A stretch of DNA of 64,000 nucleotides from Actinomycetospora soli (GTDB lineage: Bacteria > Actinomycetota > Actinomycetes > Mycobacteriales > Pseudonocardiaceae): positions 62,001 to 126,000 of the forward strand of contig NZ_JAJNDA010000017.1 of the NCBI RefSeq assembly GCF_021026295.1, written 5' to 3'. Under the pieces are notes generated by a model. It had not been told where the DNA came from. It worked only from the letters and a program-made list of their open reading frames with translations, and ran no database searches. Shown here piece after piece: positions 1 through 9,365 of the stretch. A program made the position numbers and the translations under genes. The first letter of the stretch is position 1. Every line of letters starts with the position of its first letter.

Positions 1-69
1 CCCGCAGGAGGCGACGAGCGCCAGCAGCACCACGAGCGCGCGGAGCGGCGGGCGCCCGGGGGTCGTCAC
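1..69 (-). CDS. N-terminus of a lipoprotein (cut by window edge)
   Basis: Reading down from a GTG at 69 gives a short basic N-region, then a Leu/Val/Ala hydrophobic stretch ending in VASCG at the window edge. This is a textbook lipoprotein signal peptide: the lipobox is V-A-S-C, with lipidated Cys at residue 22. The rest lies outside the window, so function is unknown. The start is 71 bases from the stop of the upstream secreted glycosidase-like gene, so both may share a transcript. The family cannot be named from about 23 residues. Confidence 0.6.
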   Translation of the reverse strand, partial: MTTPGRPPLRALVVLLALVASCG

Positions 70-139
70 CGCAGCAGCCTGGCCGACCGGCCCCACCCGT
101 CGTCGGGAACGGGGACCGAAACCGCCCGGACCGGTGACC

Positions 140-1459
140 TCAGCCGAGGACGGCCCGGCGGTAGTCGTCGCGGGTCACGCCCCACCGCGGGTCGTCCATC
201 GCCCACTCGAACGCGACGAGGAGGGCGGCGAGCCGGCAGCCGCGGGCGTAGCCGGGCGACCGGGCGATCTGGTCGGCGAGGGAGTCGGAGTAGGACGTGC
301 CGCCGGTCTCGGGCGCCGGCGGACCGGGGTTCTCCCCCACGGCCGGCAGGTTGGCCCGGGTGGCCTGGGCGCGGGCGAAGCGCTGGTTGGACCACAGGTG
401 CACCGGCGTGCCCGTGGCGGCGCTCGCCGCCGCGTCGCCGTCCTGGCAGGCGTCCTGCGGCGGCGACTGGCGCCGGGCGAGGACGGCCGTCCCGTCGTCG
501 ATCCCGGTGAGGGCGACGACGAGCTTCGAGGTGCTCCCCGCCAGCACGCCGAACTGGTCGGGGTAGTTGAGCCCGCGCCCGAGCGAGCCGTCGCGGTCGC
601 CGGTGCCGTTCAGCAGCGCGTTCGTGGCGGCGGTCAGGTCCGCGGGCAGCACGCCCTTGCCCGGCGCGGGCAGGTGCACCTGGCCCGCGTACCGGGCGGC
701 CCGCAGCGCGTCGTGCTGGGCCTTGACCGCCGTCGTCAGGGCCCGGGAGTACCAGAGGAACCAGGACCGGGCCGCGGCCGCGGTCACGGTGCGCCCCTGC
801 CACGTGCGTTGCCCGGGCACCCAGCCGGGCATGGGGGTCCGGGACGCGCCGGGGGCGAGGCCGGTCCCCTGCTGCGCGGCCGGGGAGAAGGCCCACCAGC
901 TCTGCAGGAAGCCGTCGCCCGCGGCGTTCGGCCCCGGGTAGCCGATCTCGCCCGCGGTGCTCGTGCCCAGCCGGATCGCCTCGATCCGGCTCGACGGCAG
1001 GTCGGTGACCAGCCGCTTCAGGTAGTCGGTCTGCGCGGCCCGCACGGTGGCGGAGAAGACCGTGTCGAGCGCCCCGGTGGCCGGCGTCCGCCCGCGCTGG
1101 TCCACCAGCTTCGAGCCGGACAGCGCCTGCACCCACGCCGGCGGGTACTGCATCCCCGGGCCGAGGACCACCCGCAGCCCGGCGTCGAGGCACCGGGTGA
1201 TCCGGGCGCGCAGGTCGGCCACGTAGGCGGCGTCGACGGCCCCGGCCCGGGCGGGCATGTACCGGTCCCAGTAGGCCTCGACCTCGACGACCGCGAGGCC
1301 GTAAGCCCGGTTCGCCGCCACCGAGGACTCGGTGCAGGTGGACGCGACGAACCCCCACGCGGGCCCCTCCGCGGCCTGGGCGCGCCCGGTGGGGAGGGCG
1401 ACGGACACCACGAGCGCGAGGACGATCGCGGCGGGGAGCAGACGGAGAGCACTCGGCAC
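140..1459 (-). CDS. Secreted glycoside-hydrolase-like protein
   Basis: A 439-residue exported protein. Residues 1-29 form a signal peptide ending in AQA. The mature part begins with a WGF...EVEAYWDRY pattern and alternates helices and strands as in a TIM barrel. Segments around PGMQYPPAW and TAGEIGYPG (about residue 170) resemble the substrate-binding and acid/base region of beta-galactosidase-like (GH42/clan A) enzymes, and the Glu in the latter is a candidate catalytic residue. It probably acts on extracellular glycan, which fits its place at the end of a polysaccharide gene block. The start is the ATG at 1459 because the signal peptide follows at once. The family assignment is by general resemblance only. 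A glycan-binding or non-catalytic barrel is possible. Confidence 0.6.
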   Translation of the reverse strand: MPSALRLLPAAIVLALVVSVALPTGRAQAAEGPAWGFVASTCTESSVAANRAYGLAVVEVEAYWDRYMPARAGAVDAAYVADLRARITRCLDAGLRVVLGPGMQYPPAWVQALSGSKLVDQRGRTPATGALDTVFSATVRAAQTDYLKRLVTDLPSSRIEAIRLGTSTAGEIGYPGPNAAGDGFLQSWWAFSPAAQQGTGLAPGASRTPMPGWVPGQRTWQGRTVTAAAARSWFLWYSRALTTAVKAQHDALRAARYAGQVHLPAPGKGVLPADLTAATNALLNGTGDRDGSLGRGLNYPDQFGVLAGSTSKLVVALTGIDDGTAVLARRQSPPQDACQDGDAAASAATGTPVHLWSNQRFARAQATRANLPAVGENPGPPAPETGGTSYSDSLADQIARSPGYARGCRLAALLVAFEWAMDDPRWGVTRDDYRRAVLG

Positions 1460-1601
1460 GGAGACTCCGATCGGGGACAGCCGGACGCGGGCGCGTCAGA
1501 CTGTCACTCGATTGGTGTACGCCGAGCACGGATTCAGGTCACGATCGAGACTCGGTTGCTCTGTTCGGGAAGAATTCGGGCCCGTCGCGCGGACCCGGAC
1601 C

Positions 1602-2819
1602 TCACCGAGGGTTCCCGGTACTCCGGCCGCTCGCCGCGGGGTCGGCGTGCTCGACGGCGGCCTCGACCCGCTCCTCGACCGGCTTCGCCGGCGCTCCGGG
1701 AGCCCGCTTGACGAGCCGCCGCATCCACTTCTGGGCGGGCCGCTCGATGAGCACGTACGCCAGCCACGCGAGGACGAACGCCCCGAGCACCAACGCGAGG
1801 ATCCCGACGGTGCCCCACACGGGTCCGGGGAAGGTGCGCGGGTTGATCAGCAGCGACGCCGCGAGGATCCACGGCACGTGCACGAGGAAGAGCGCCACGC
1901 TGTACTCGCCCCCGACGAGCGAGACCTTCGTCGAGAGGAAGCGGTCGACCGCCCCGCGCCGCTGCGCCAGCGCCGGCACGACGAGCCCGACGACCGGCAG
2001 CGCGAACATCGTCGACCAGCCGAGGTTCGAGGCGACGACGATCGCGAGGAACGCCACGGCGACGAGCGGCCCGGTCACGCGGCCCAGCCAGGCGGGGATG
2101 CGGTCGGAGACGGTCGTGAGCTGGTAGAGCGCGGCGCCGGCGAGGAAGCCGCCGAAGGCCCGCGGCAGCGGCATCCCGTAGGTGATCGTCCCGTCGTCGA
2201 ACCCGATGATCGAGTAGAGGACGAGCGGGATCGAGCAGGCCACGAGGTAGCCGACGAGACAGGCGGCGGGGGTGCGCAGCCGCTGGACCAGGGGCAGCAG
2301 CAGCGGGAGCACCAGGTAGCAGGCCCACTCCGCGGACAGCGACCAGACGGGCCCGTTCCAGGTCAGGGCGTGCGCGCCGCCCCAGCCCGAGGTCAGCGTG
2401 ATCTGGCGCAGGAGGTCCCAGGTCAGGTTGCCGCCGTGCGGGATCTCCCGGCCGATCGCCCGCGAGGCCAGGACCGCGAACACCATCGCGGCCAGCACCG
2501 CGAGGTGCACCGGGTAGAAGCGTGACAGGCGCGCCCACAGGAACTTCCCGAAGGTCGCCCGGCCCGGCCAGCGCGCGAACGTGCGCGCGTAGCCCGAGCT
2601 GATGACGAAGCCCGAGAGCACGAAGAACAGGTCCAGCGCGACGTAGCCGTGGTGCCAGACCGGCAGGAAGAACGCGGCCGTCGCCGGGACCAGGGCGACC
2701 GCGAACGGCGCGACGTGGACGGCCACCACGACGAGCGAGAGGTAGCCGCGGATGCCGACGAGACTCGGGATGAGTCCGGTCGGTGCCTTCGCGACGGCGG
2801 GGCGGGGTTGCTCGGGCAT
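1602..2819 (-). CDS. Membrane acyltransferase, OafA/YrhL (Acyl_transf_3) family
   Basis: A 405-residue polytopic membrane protein with about ten hydrophobic segments. The N-terminus (RGYLSLVVVAVHVAPF) carries the conserved Arg and His (H35) of family 3 acyltransferases, followed by GYVALDLFFVLSGFVIS, the family signature. These enzymes transfer acetyl or other acyl groups to sugars of surface polysaccharides or lipids. The C-terminal 40 residues are charged, cytoplasmic and rich in Ala/Pro/Glu. The gene starts 8 bases after the stop of the GT39-like gene and is the last gene of the left glycan operon, so it probably decorates the product of that operon. The acyl donor and target cannot be read from the sequence. 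Confidence 0.85.
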   Translation of the reverse strand: MPEQPRPAVAKAPTGLIPSLVGIRGYLSLVVVAVHVAPFAVALVPATAAFFLPVWHHGYVALDLFFVLSGFVISSGYARTFARWPGRATFGKFLWARLSRFYPVHLAVLAAMVFAVLASRAIGREIPHGGNLTWDLLRQITLTSGWGGAHALTWNGPVWSLSAEWACYLVLPLLLPLVQRLRTPAACLVGYLVACSIPLVLYSIIGFDDGTITYGMPLPRAFGGFLAGAALYQLTTVSDRIPAWLGRVTGPLVAVAFLAIVVASNLGWSTMFALPVVGLVVPALAQRRGAVDRFLSTKVSLVGGEYSVALFLVHVPWILAASLLINPRTFPGPVWGTVGILALVLGAFVLAWLAYVLIERPAQKWMRRLVKRAPGAPAKPVEERVEAAVEHADPAASGRSTGNPR

Positions 2820-2827
2820 CGTCGCTC

Positions 2828-5083
2828 CTAGCCTTGGGGACCGAGTCCGATGGGGGCCGAGCCGTCGAGCGGCCGGCTGAAGTCGTAGACCTTGAGGTCG
2901 CCCGCGGTGCGGCCGTGGGCGAGGAAGACCACCGGGTAGCGCCGGTCGAGCTCGGCGATGGCGGCGGGCGTGATGTCGGCGAGGCCGAGCTCGGAGAGCT
3001 GGGTGGAGACGACGCCGTAGCGGGAGTTCGAGGCGCGGGCGTCGGCGACGTCGTCCAGCGGGAAGACGCCGTACCCGGGCATGACGAACTGCGCGGTGTG
3101 TTCCCCGAGCGCGATGTGCGTGGTCTTCGGGTCGACGTTCGCGAAGAGCCACGCCGAGAACCGGCTGTAGGTGTCGTCGGTCTGCGAGCGGATGTTCCAC
3201 CAGATCGCCGCGGAGCCCGCGAGGACGAGCACCACCAGCGCGAGGGCGGGCCACCGCACCCACTGCCGGGCCCGCGCGAGCCGCGTCACCAGCAGCCCCA
3301 TGACCACCGACAGGGGCACCGCGAGGAGGTAGAAGGTCTGCTCCTCGAGCTCGCCGAGCCCGACGGTGTAGGTGATCGCCCCGAGCACCCCGAGGATCCA
3401 GCAGGCGATGACGGCGAGGGCGTGTTCCCCGGGTGCGCGGACCCGGCCGCCGAGATCGCGCGGGTCGGTGAAGCGGTCGCCCGGCTCGCCGCGCAGGCGC
3501 AGCGAGCGCCAGGACAGCAGCACGAACCACGCGGCGAAGACCGATGCGATGCCGATCAGGGCGTAGGAGGTGCCGGTGAGGGAGAGGTTCGCGACGATCC
3601 GGCTGGAGAACGACGGGGCGTTCGCCGAGTGGAACCCGGTCTCCTTGACCAGTCCGATCGCGCGGACGACGCCGCCCAGCGTCTGGTCGGCCCACCCGAG
3701 GAACCGGCCGGTGACGAGCGTCCAGACCACGTAGGAGAAGTAGAAGCCGAGCTCGCAGGCGAACACCACGATCGCCTCGCGGCGGCGCAGCCCCCACGAG
3801 AAGACGATCATGATGAGCAGCGGCAGGCCGGTGATCAGCCCCGCGTTGGTCTTGGTGGTGATCGCGAGGCCCCAGAGCAGGCCGCCGGCCACGAGCAGCA
3901 CCCAGCGCCGCCGTCCGGTCGGCGACTCCGCGGCGAGCAGCAGGCACAGCAGCCCGGCGAGGACCCCGAAGAGCATCGGCGCCTCGAGCATCAGGCGGCT
4001 GTCGAAGCGGATGACGAACGGGTCGAGGGCGTAGAAGGCGCCGGCGACGAGCGCCGCCCAGCGCGGGGTCACGCGGCGCGCGCAGGCGACGACCAGCGCG
4101 GTGTTGGCCGCCGCGAAGAGCAGGTTCGCCGGCCGCAGGGACAGCACGAACTCGACGGTCATGCTCGTCTGCGGCGCGCTGATGAAGCGGCTGAAGTACA
4201 GGAACGCCAGCGGCGGGTGCAGGAAGAAGGGCGCGTTGAACAGCTCCGGCCCGGTGCCCTCGGCGAAGGAGTTCGCGACGTCGGCGTACTGCACCTCGTC
4301 CATGAACAGCTCGTAGGCCGAGTGCTGCTGGAACCCGCGCAGCACCACGGCCCCCGCGACGAGCACGAGGGTCGAGAGCAGGAAGACGACGTTCGGGCGC
4401 CCGGGCAGCGCCCCGCCGAACGGGCGGGCGCCGTAGAGCACCCCGGTGAGGGGGGCGCCCGACTCCCGGGAGAACCGCCGCGCGAGATCCGCCGTCGGGC
4501 GGTGGACCAGCAGGAACGTGCCGAGGACCGCGAGCACGTCGCGTACCCGCCACTCGATCCCCGCGAGGCCGCCGGGGCGGGCGCGGGTGGGGCCCGGGGC
4601 GGTGACCAGGACGCGGCCGAGGGGCGGCGCCGTGCCCGGTGGGAGCCGTCGCCGACGGTGCTGCGGCCGCCCGGGGCCGGGGGACGCGCCGCCGCCGCGC
4701 CGGTGGGTCGGCGCGGCGCGGTGCCGCCCGCCGCCGCGCGCGGTCGGCACCGGCGCGGTGGGCTCCGTCGGGGGATCCACCGGCGGGGGCCGGTGCCCGT
4801 TCGACCGGGGCGCGGGGTCCACCCGGTACCCGCGGCGGGCCCGGGACCGGTGGTCCTCGGCCGCCGACGGGTCCGGACCCGCGTGCCGGGGCGCCCCGGC
4901 CCGGTGGGTGGCGGTCCCGCCGGTGGTCTGCAGCGCCGCGACGGGGTCCGGGAGCGCGTCGACCGCCGACGGCGGGCCCCAGCCGACGCCGTCGGGGCGA
5001 CCCCACCGGCCGTCGGGACCCGCCGTCCGGACCCGCGAGGGATCGCGGCGCAGCCGGACCAGGGGCACGGAGCTGTCGGTCAC
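2828..5083 (-). CDS. GT39/ArnT-like membrane glycosyltransferase with disordered N-terminus
   Basis: A 751-residue protein. The first ~175 residues are Pro/Arg/Gly-rich, presumably cytoplasmic and disordered. A multi-pass membrane domain then carries ELFMDEVQYADV (Asp-Glu near residue 262) in the first periplasmic loop, followed by a PLAFLYFSRF stretch. The DE pair and layout are typical of GT-C enzymes of family GT39 (protein mannosyltransferases, ArnT), which use polyprenyl-phosphate-linked sugars. A soluble C-terminal region of ~140 residues follows the last TM segment. The GTG start overlaps the upstream stop (GTGA), which favours this start and keeps the long N-terminal extension. The GT2 gene at the head of the operon is a plausible source of the polyprenyl-phosphate sugar. 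Acceptor unknown. Confidence 0.75.
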   Translation of the reverse strand: MTDSSVPLVRLRRDPSRVRTAGPDGRWGRPDGVGWGPPSAVDALPDPVAALQTTGGTATHRAGAPRHAGPDPSAAEDHRSRARRGYRVDPAPRSNGHRPPPVDPPTEPTAPVPTARGGGRHRAAPTHRRGGGASPGPGRPQHRRRRLPPGTAPPLGRVLVTAPGPTRARPGGLAGIEWRVRDVLAVLGTFLLVHRPTADLARRFSRESGAPLTGVLYGARPFGGALPGRPNVVFLLSTLVLVAGAVVLRGFQQHSAYELFMDEVQYADVANSFAEGTGPELFNAPFFLHPPLAFLYFSRFISAPQTSMTVEFVLSLRPANLLFAAANTALVVACARRVTPRWAALVAGAFYALDPFVIRFDSRLMLEAPMLFGVLAGLLCLLLAAESPTGRRRWVLLVAGGLLWGLAITTKTNAGLITGLPLLIMIVFSWGLRRREAIVVFACELGFYFSYVVWTLVTGRFLGWADQTLGGVVRAIGLVKETGFHSANAPSFSSRIVANLSLTGTSYALIGIASVFAAWFVLLSWRSLRLRGEPGDRFTDPRDLGGRVRAPGEHALAVIACWILGVLGAITYTVGLGELEEQTFYLLAVPLSVVMGLLVTRLARARQWVRWPALALVVLVLAGSAAIWWNIRSQTDDTYSRFSAWLFANVDPKTTHIALGEHTAQFVMPGYGVFPLDDVADARASNSRYGVVSTQLSELGLADITPAAIAELDRRYPVVFLAHGRTAGDLKVYDFSRPLDGSAPIGLGPQG

Positions 5084-7800
5084 GCCCCTCCCCGGCCCTC
5101 GGCGGCGACCCGCCGGTAGTAGGCGTCCTGGGTCGCGGCGAGGGCGTCCCAGTCGTGGACGCGCGCGAGGTCCGGGCCGCGGCGGGCGACGACCGCGCAG
5201 CGCGGCTCGTCGTGCCAGACCTCGACGAGCGCCTCGGCGTAGGCGCGGGCGTCGAAGCCGTCCGCGGTCGGCACCAGCACGCCGCCCTCCGCGGGGACGA
5301 CCTCGCGCAGGCAGTCGATGTCGTAGGCGACGACGGGCGTGCCGACCGCGAGCGCCTCGGCGGCGACGATGCCGAAGGTCTCGAACCGCGACGGGACGGC
5401 GGCGATGCGCGCCGAGGCGACGAGCTCGGCCTTGTCCCGGCCGGCGACCCACCCGAGGAAGCGGACGCGGTCGGCCACGCCCAGCTCGGCGGCCCGCGCC
5501 CGCAGCGCCTCCTCGTCCGGCCCGGTGCCCGCCAGCAGCAGGCACCCCGGGATCCGGTCGGCGGCCGCGGCCCACGCCTCCAGCAGCAGGTCGAGGCCCT
5601 TCTGCGCGATCTCGAGCCGCCCGACGAAGACCACGTCGCGGCGGCCGGCGACCGGCGCGGGCGGCACGGTGAACGCGACCGGGTCGACGCCGTTGCCGAT
5701 CACCTCGACGTGCGCCTGCGGGCTGAGCGCCTGGGTGGCCGCGCCGACGCCGTGCGAGACGGCGACGATGCGCCGATGGCTGGCGACCGCCCAGCGCTCC
5801 ACCCAGTGCACCGGCAGGTGGTACTGCGCCGCCTTCTCCTTCGCGTTGAGCCACTGCACCACCCCGACGACGGGTCGCCGGGTCCAGCGCGGGATCGCCA
5901 TCGACGAGATCGGGGCGAAGAAGTCCTCGACGACGAGGTCGACCGGGCCCGGCCCGGCCTCGTCGCCGGGGTGCCGGCGCCCGGCGCGACGGGCGGCGAG
6001 GAACGCCGCGGCCATGTAGGGCAACAGCCGGGTGAGCCGGGTGCGGCCGCGCCCGACGTGCGGGTGCACCCAGTGGACGGTGCCGGTGCCGTGGCGCTCG
6101 ACCCGGTCCTCGGCCCCCGGGAACCGACCGGTGAGAACGGTGACGTGGTGACCGGCCGCGGCGAGGCGGCGGTCGATCTCGGCGGTGCGCAGCGCGCCGC
6201 CGCCGGAGCCGGGCATGGCCGGGTCCTCGAAGGCGAGGTGCAGCACGTGCAGGGCGCCGTGCTCCCGGTCGGGCGGCGCGAGCTCGGGGTCCGGGCCGGG
6301 GGCGATCCGCCGCCCGAGCACCGGCAGCCCCACCAGGCCGAGGCCGAGGATCACGACGGCGACCAGCCAGAGGGCGACCGACGGGCGGGCCGCGGCGAGC
6401 ACGACCGTCGCCACGACGGCGTACAGCACGCCGACCGCGGCGGCCCGGCCGAGCCCGGTGCCGGGCGGGACCGGGCGCGGCCGGTGCCCGGCGCCGAGCA
6501 CGGCGACCGCGACCGCCCCCACGACGGCGCCGGCCGCCGCTCCGGCCGCGAGCGGGCCCGCCGGGTCGGCGGGCACCCCGGGCAGCCCCGCGAGCGTGCC
6601 GGCGGTACCCAGCGCCAGCCCCACGGCGAGCGCGGCCACCGCGACGGCGAGCGACGCGGCGAGGGCACGCCGGGCGCGGACCGCGAGCAGCAGCGTGGCG
6701 AGCACCGTCGTCGTCCCGAGCCCGACGCCCAGGAGGGCCAGGACCGGCAGCAGCGCGACGGAGGGCAGGTACCGCTCGGGCAGCACGATCCCGACGAGGG
6801 CCGTCGGCACCGTCGCGACGACGGCGGCGGCGGGGACGACGAGGCGGACGAACGACGCGAGGGCCTCGCGCAGGCGCAGCTCCCGGTCGCGGCCGCGGGC
6901 GACCCGCAGGACGGGGAAGGCGACGAGCGCCGTCCCCACCGCGACGTAGACCGGCGCCTTGGCCATCGTGGAGACCGCCTGGTAGCCCGCGGCGGCCGGC
7001 GCGTCGGTGACGACGAGGGCGACGACCACGGCGTCCGCGGCGGCGAGGGCGGACAGCACGGCCTGGGTCGCCGCGACGCCACCGGTCTCCGCCCACCGGG
7101 CGCGGTCGCGCAGGGCGTGCACCACGGTCGCCGGCGTCAGCCCGCGGAACGGGCCGCCGGCGGGGGTGAGCGACACCGCGAGCACGGCCAGGGCGCCCAC
7201 GGCGAACCCGCCGACGGCGCCCCACGCGCCCGCCCCGACGACGACGGCGACGACGCTCGCGACGAGGCGCACCGCGACCTCGCCGACGGTGAGCGCGGCG
7301 TAGCGGACGAAGCGGGACTCGCCCTGCAGGAAGCCCCACACCGGGGCGATGGCGAACAGCGCGAGGCCGGAGACCGCCGCGGCGAGCGCGGTGGGGAGGT
7401 CGGACACGGGTCCGACGACGAGCCCGAGCACGACCGCCGCGACCAGGCCGACCAGCACCGACACCCCGACCGCGAAGGCGGTCGCGGCCCGGCGCTGCGG
7501 GGCGGGCGCGGGGTACGCGCGCACCACGTGGGCGAGCGGGAACGGGATCAGGGCCGCCGAGGCGACCCCGGCCGTCCCCACCACCGCGACCGCGGCGGCG
7601 AAGGCGGTGTAGCCGGGGGCGTCGAGCAGGTGCGCCATCACCAGGGTGACCGCGTAGCTGAGCAGCCCGACGACCCCGCCGGAGGCGGAGAGCAGGGTGG
7701 CGGTGCCGCCGGTCGCGCGGTCGTCCGGACGGGGCGACGCCGCGGCGTCGCCGCCGTCCGGGGACAGCACCGACGCGGCCCCGCCGACGGGCGCGCTCAT
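5080..7800 (-). CDS. Fusion: Wzx/MATE-type flippase + GT4 glycosyltransferase
   Basis: A 906-residue fusion. Residues ~35-490 are strongly hydrophobic with about 12-14 membrane segments and Wzx/MVF-type organisation, such as GVVGLLSYAVTLVMAHLLD near the start and a conserved-looking AGYQAVSTMAKAPVYVAVG region. From residue ~512 a GT-B glycosyltransferase begins (LHVLHLAFEDPAMPGSGGGA) with family GT4 marks: VVGVVQWLNAKEK, VIGNGVDP, VFVGRLEIAQKGLDLLLEA and the donor-site E-x7-E (ETFGIVAAE, ~805). The reading frame is continuous, with no stop or start between the halves. Fusing a flippase to a cytoplasmic transferase suggests coupling of the last sugar addition to export. The ATG start overlaps the upstream stop (ATGA). 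A sequencing artefact is unlikely given the ATGA and GTGA overlaps at the two ends. Confidence 0.85.
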   Translation of the reverse strand: MSAPVGGAASVLSPDGGDAAASPRPDDRATGGTATLLSASGGVVGLLSYAVTLVMAHLLDAPGYTAFAAAVAVVGTAGVASAALIPFPLAHVVRAYPAPAPQRRAATAFAVGVSVLVGLVAAVVLGLVVGPVSDLPTALAAAVSGLALFAIAPVWGFLQGESRFVRYAALTVGEVAVRLVASVVAVVVGAGAWGAVGGFAVGALAVLAVSLTPAGGPFRGLTPATVVHALRDRARWAETGGVAATQAVLSALAAADAVVVALVVTDAPAAAGYQAVSTMAKAPVYVAVGTALVAFPVLRVARGRDRELRLREALASFVRLVVPAAAVVATVPTALVGIVLPERYLPSVALLPVLALLGVGLGTTTVLATLLLAVRARRALAASLAVAVAALAVGLALGTAGTLAGLPGVPADPAGPLAAGAAAGAVVGAVAVAVLGAGHRPRPVPPGTGLGRAAAVGVLYAVVATVVLAAARPSVALWLVAVVILGLGLVGLPVLGRRIAPGPDPELAPPDREHGALHVLHLAFEDPAMPGSGGGALRTAEIDRRLAAAGHHVTVLTGRFPGAEDRVERHGTGTVHWVHPHVGRGRTRLTRLLPYMAAAFLAARRAGRRHPGDEAGPGPVDLVVEDFFAPISSMAIPRWTRRPVVGVVQWLNAKEKAAQYHLPVHWVERWAVASHRRIVAVSHGVGAATQALSPQAHVEVIGNGVDPVAFTVPPAPVAGRRDVVFVGRLEIAQKGLDLLLEAWAAAADRIPGCLLLAGTGPDEEALRARAAELGVADRVRFLGWVAGRDKAELVASARIAAVPSRFETFGIVAAEALAVGTPVVAYDIDCLREVVPAEGGVLVPTADGFDARAYAEALVEVWHDEPRCAVVARRGPDLARVHDWDALAATQDAYYRRVAAEGRGGA

Positions 7801-9365
7801 CGGCCCGGGACGACGTCCGAGGGCAGGGTCTCCCCGCGGGCGATGCCCACGATCGCCGGGCCGCCGAGCAGCTCCGGCCGGCTGGCGAGCCGGACGTAGG
7901 GCTCCTGCGCCCCGAGCCGGCCGATCACGCCGAGCGCGTCGACCTCGTCGCACCCGCGCAGCAGCGCGAGGACGCGGTTGCGGCCCAGGCAGATCGCCAC
8001 CTCGTCGGTGAGGCGCAGCGCCGCCGCGGCCTCGCTGGGCTCCGGGTGGCTGAAGCGGGCGAGCACCGTCATGTCCGAGCGGGCCCGACGACGGGTCGCG
8101 GCGCGGTGCAGCGCCGAGCGGTCGGCCGGGGGCAGGTCGGACTCGGTCGAGGACCGGTGGAAGGCGCGCATCTCGGAGAGCACCGACCCTGCGAGCAGTT
8201 CCGCGGAGCGCTCCCAGGAGAAGCAGCCCGCCCAGGTGCGGCACGCCTGCGCGATCTCGTCGGCCCGGGTCGGGTCCGAGAGCTCGGCGACCGTGCGGGG
8301 CAGGACGGCGGCGAAGTCGTCGATGCCGTCGACCAGCCAGCCGGTGACGCCGTCGAGGACGGAGTCGCGGATACCCGTCGTCCGGATGGCCAGGCACGGC
8401 ACGCCGGCCGCGGCCCCCTCCAGCACGACGAGGCCCCATCCCTCGCCGTCGGAGGTGGAGGTGGTCAGCCAGGCGGACTCCATCAGCGCGTCGCGCTCGG
8501 CGTCGGGCAGCCGGCCGTGGAAGCGCACCGTCCGACCGAGCCCGAGCTCGACCGCCATCCGGCGCAGGGCGGTGAGGTCGGGGCCGTCGCCGATGATCTC
8601 GACCTGCAGGTCGGGCACGTCGGGCAGCGCCGCCGAGACCGCGTGCAGCAGCAGGTCCACCCGCTTGTGCGGGACGAGCCGGCTGGTCAGGACGATCGTC
8701 GGCTTCTCCGCCCGACGGCGGGTGCCCGACGAGATCGTCGTGTTCATCCCGTTCGGGACGACGTCGATCGGGCCGTCGAACTTCAGCCGGCGGCGCAGCT
8801 CCTGACGCGTCGAGGCGGAGACCGCGACGGTGCGCTTGCCCTGGTAGACCCGCCGGGCGACGCGGCCCTCGAGCAGGCGTCCGACGAGCGCCCCGGCGGG
8901 GCCGAAGCGGGTGGAGAACTGGTCCTGGTGGACGTGGTGGACGACCTGGACGATCGGCACCTGGTTGCGCGTGAAGACCGGCGAGAAGAACGGGATGCCG
9001 TTCTGGCAGTCGATCACCGCGTCGAACCGCCGGTGGAGGCCGCCGCGCAGCAGGCGCATCGCCGTGCGGGCGTACACGCCCATCGTGCCGCCGGCCCGGC
9101 GGATCTCGATGCCGTCGATCTCGTCCCGGGCGCTCTGCCCGGCGTCCCGCGCGGTCAGCCAGGTGACGTGCACCCCGGCCTCGACCCAGCGCTTCGAGAT
9201 CTGGTGGGCGTACGCCTCGGCGCCGCCGGCCTGCGAGTGCCTGACGTCCCGCCAGTTCAGGACGAGGACGCGGCACCCCGCGAGCTGCGCGGTGGCGCGG
9301 CCGAGCACCGGGATCAGCCGCACCGGCGGCAGGGTCTCCTCGGTGGAGGGCAGGGTCGAGGTCAC
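7797..9365 (-). CDS. GT4 family glycosyltransferase
   Basis: A 522-residue cytoplasmic GT-B enzyme. The N-terminal acceptor domain has VLNWRDVRHSQAGGAE, where the Gly-rich loop with AGGAE is characteristic of GT4 enzymes. Mid-protein VPNGMNTTI and LVPHKRVDLLLHA are typical, and the E-x7-E motif is EGWGLVVLE near residue 310. About 130 residues after the usual end of GT4 proteins contain no motif I recognise and are rich in Arg/Ala/Leu. The GTG start lies directly against the stop codon of the GT2 gene (TAA at 9368-9366) and its own stop overlaps the next start, so translation is coupled along the operon. Sugar donor unknown. Confidence 0.85.
   Translation of the reverse strand: MTSTLPSTEETLPPVRLIPVLGRATAQLAGCRVLVLNWRDVRHSQAGGAEAYAHQISKRWVEAGVHVTWLTARDAGQSARDEIDGIEIRRAGGTMGVYARTAMRLLRGGLHRRFDAVIDCQNGIPFFSPVFTRNQVPIVQVVHHVHQDQFSTRFGPAGALVGRLLEGRVARRVYQGKRTVAVSASTRQELRRRLKFDGPIDVVPNGMNTTISSGTRRRAEKPTIVLTSRLVPHKRVDLLLHAVSAALPDVPDLQVEIIGDGPDLTALRRMAVELGLGRTVRFHGRLPDAERDALMESAWLTTSTSDGEGWGLVVLEGAAAGVPCLAIRTTGIRDSVLDGVTGWLVDGIDDFAAVLPRTVAELSDPTRADEIAQACRTWAGCFSWERSAELLAGSVLSEMRAFHRSSTESDLPPADRSALHRAATRRRARSDMTVLARFSHPEPSEAAAALRLTDEVAICLGRNRVLALLRGCDEVDALGVIGRLGAQEPYVRLASRPELLGGPAIVGIARGETLPSDVVPGR

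Noticed and set aside
4639-7899. 1086-residue plus-strand open frame opposite the flippase-GT4 and GT39 genes
   Set aside because: Low-complexity Arg/Gly/Asp text without motifs. The minus-strand frames carry clear domains. Long antisense frames are normal at this GC content.
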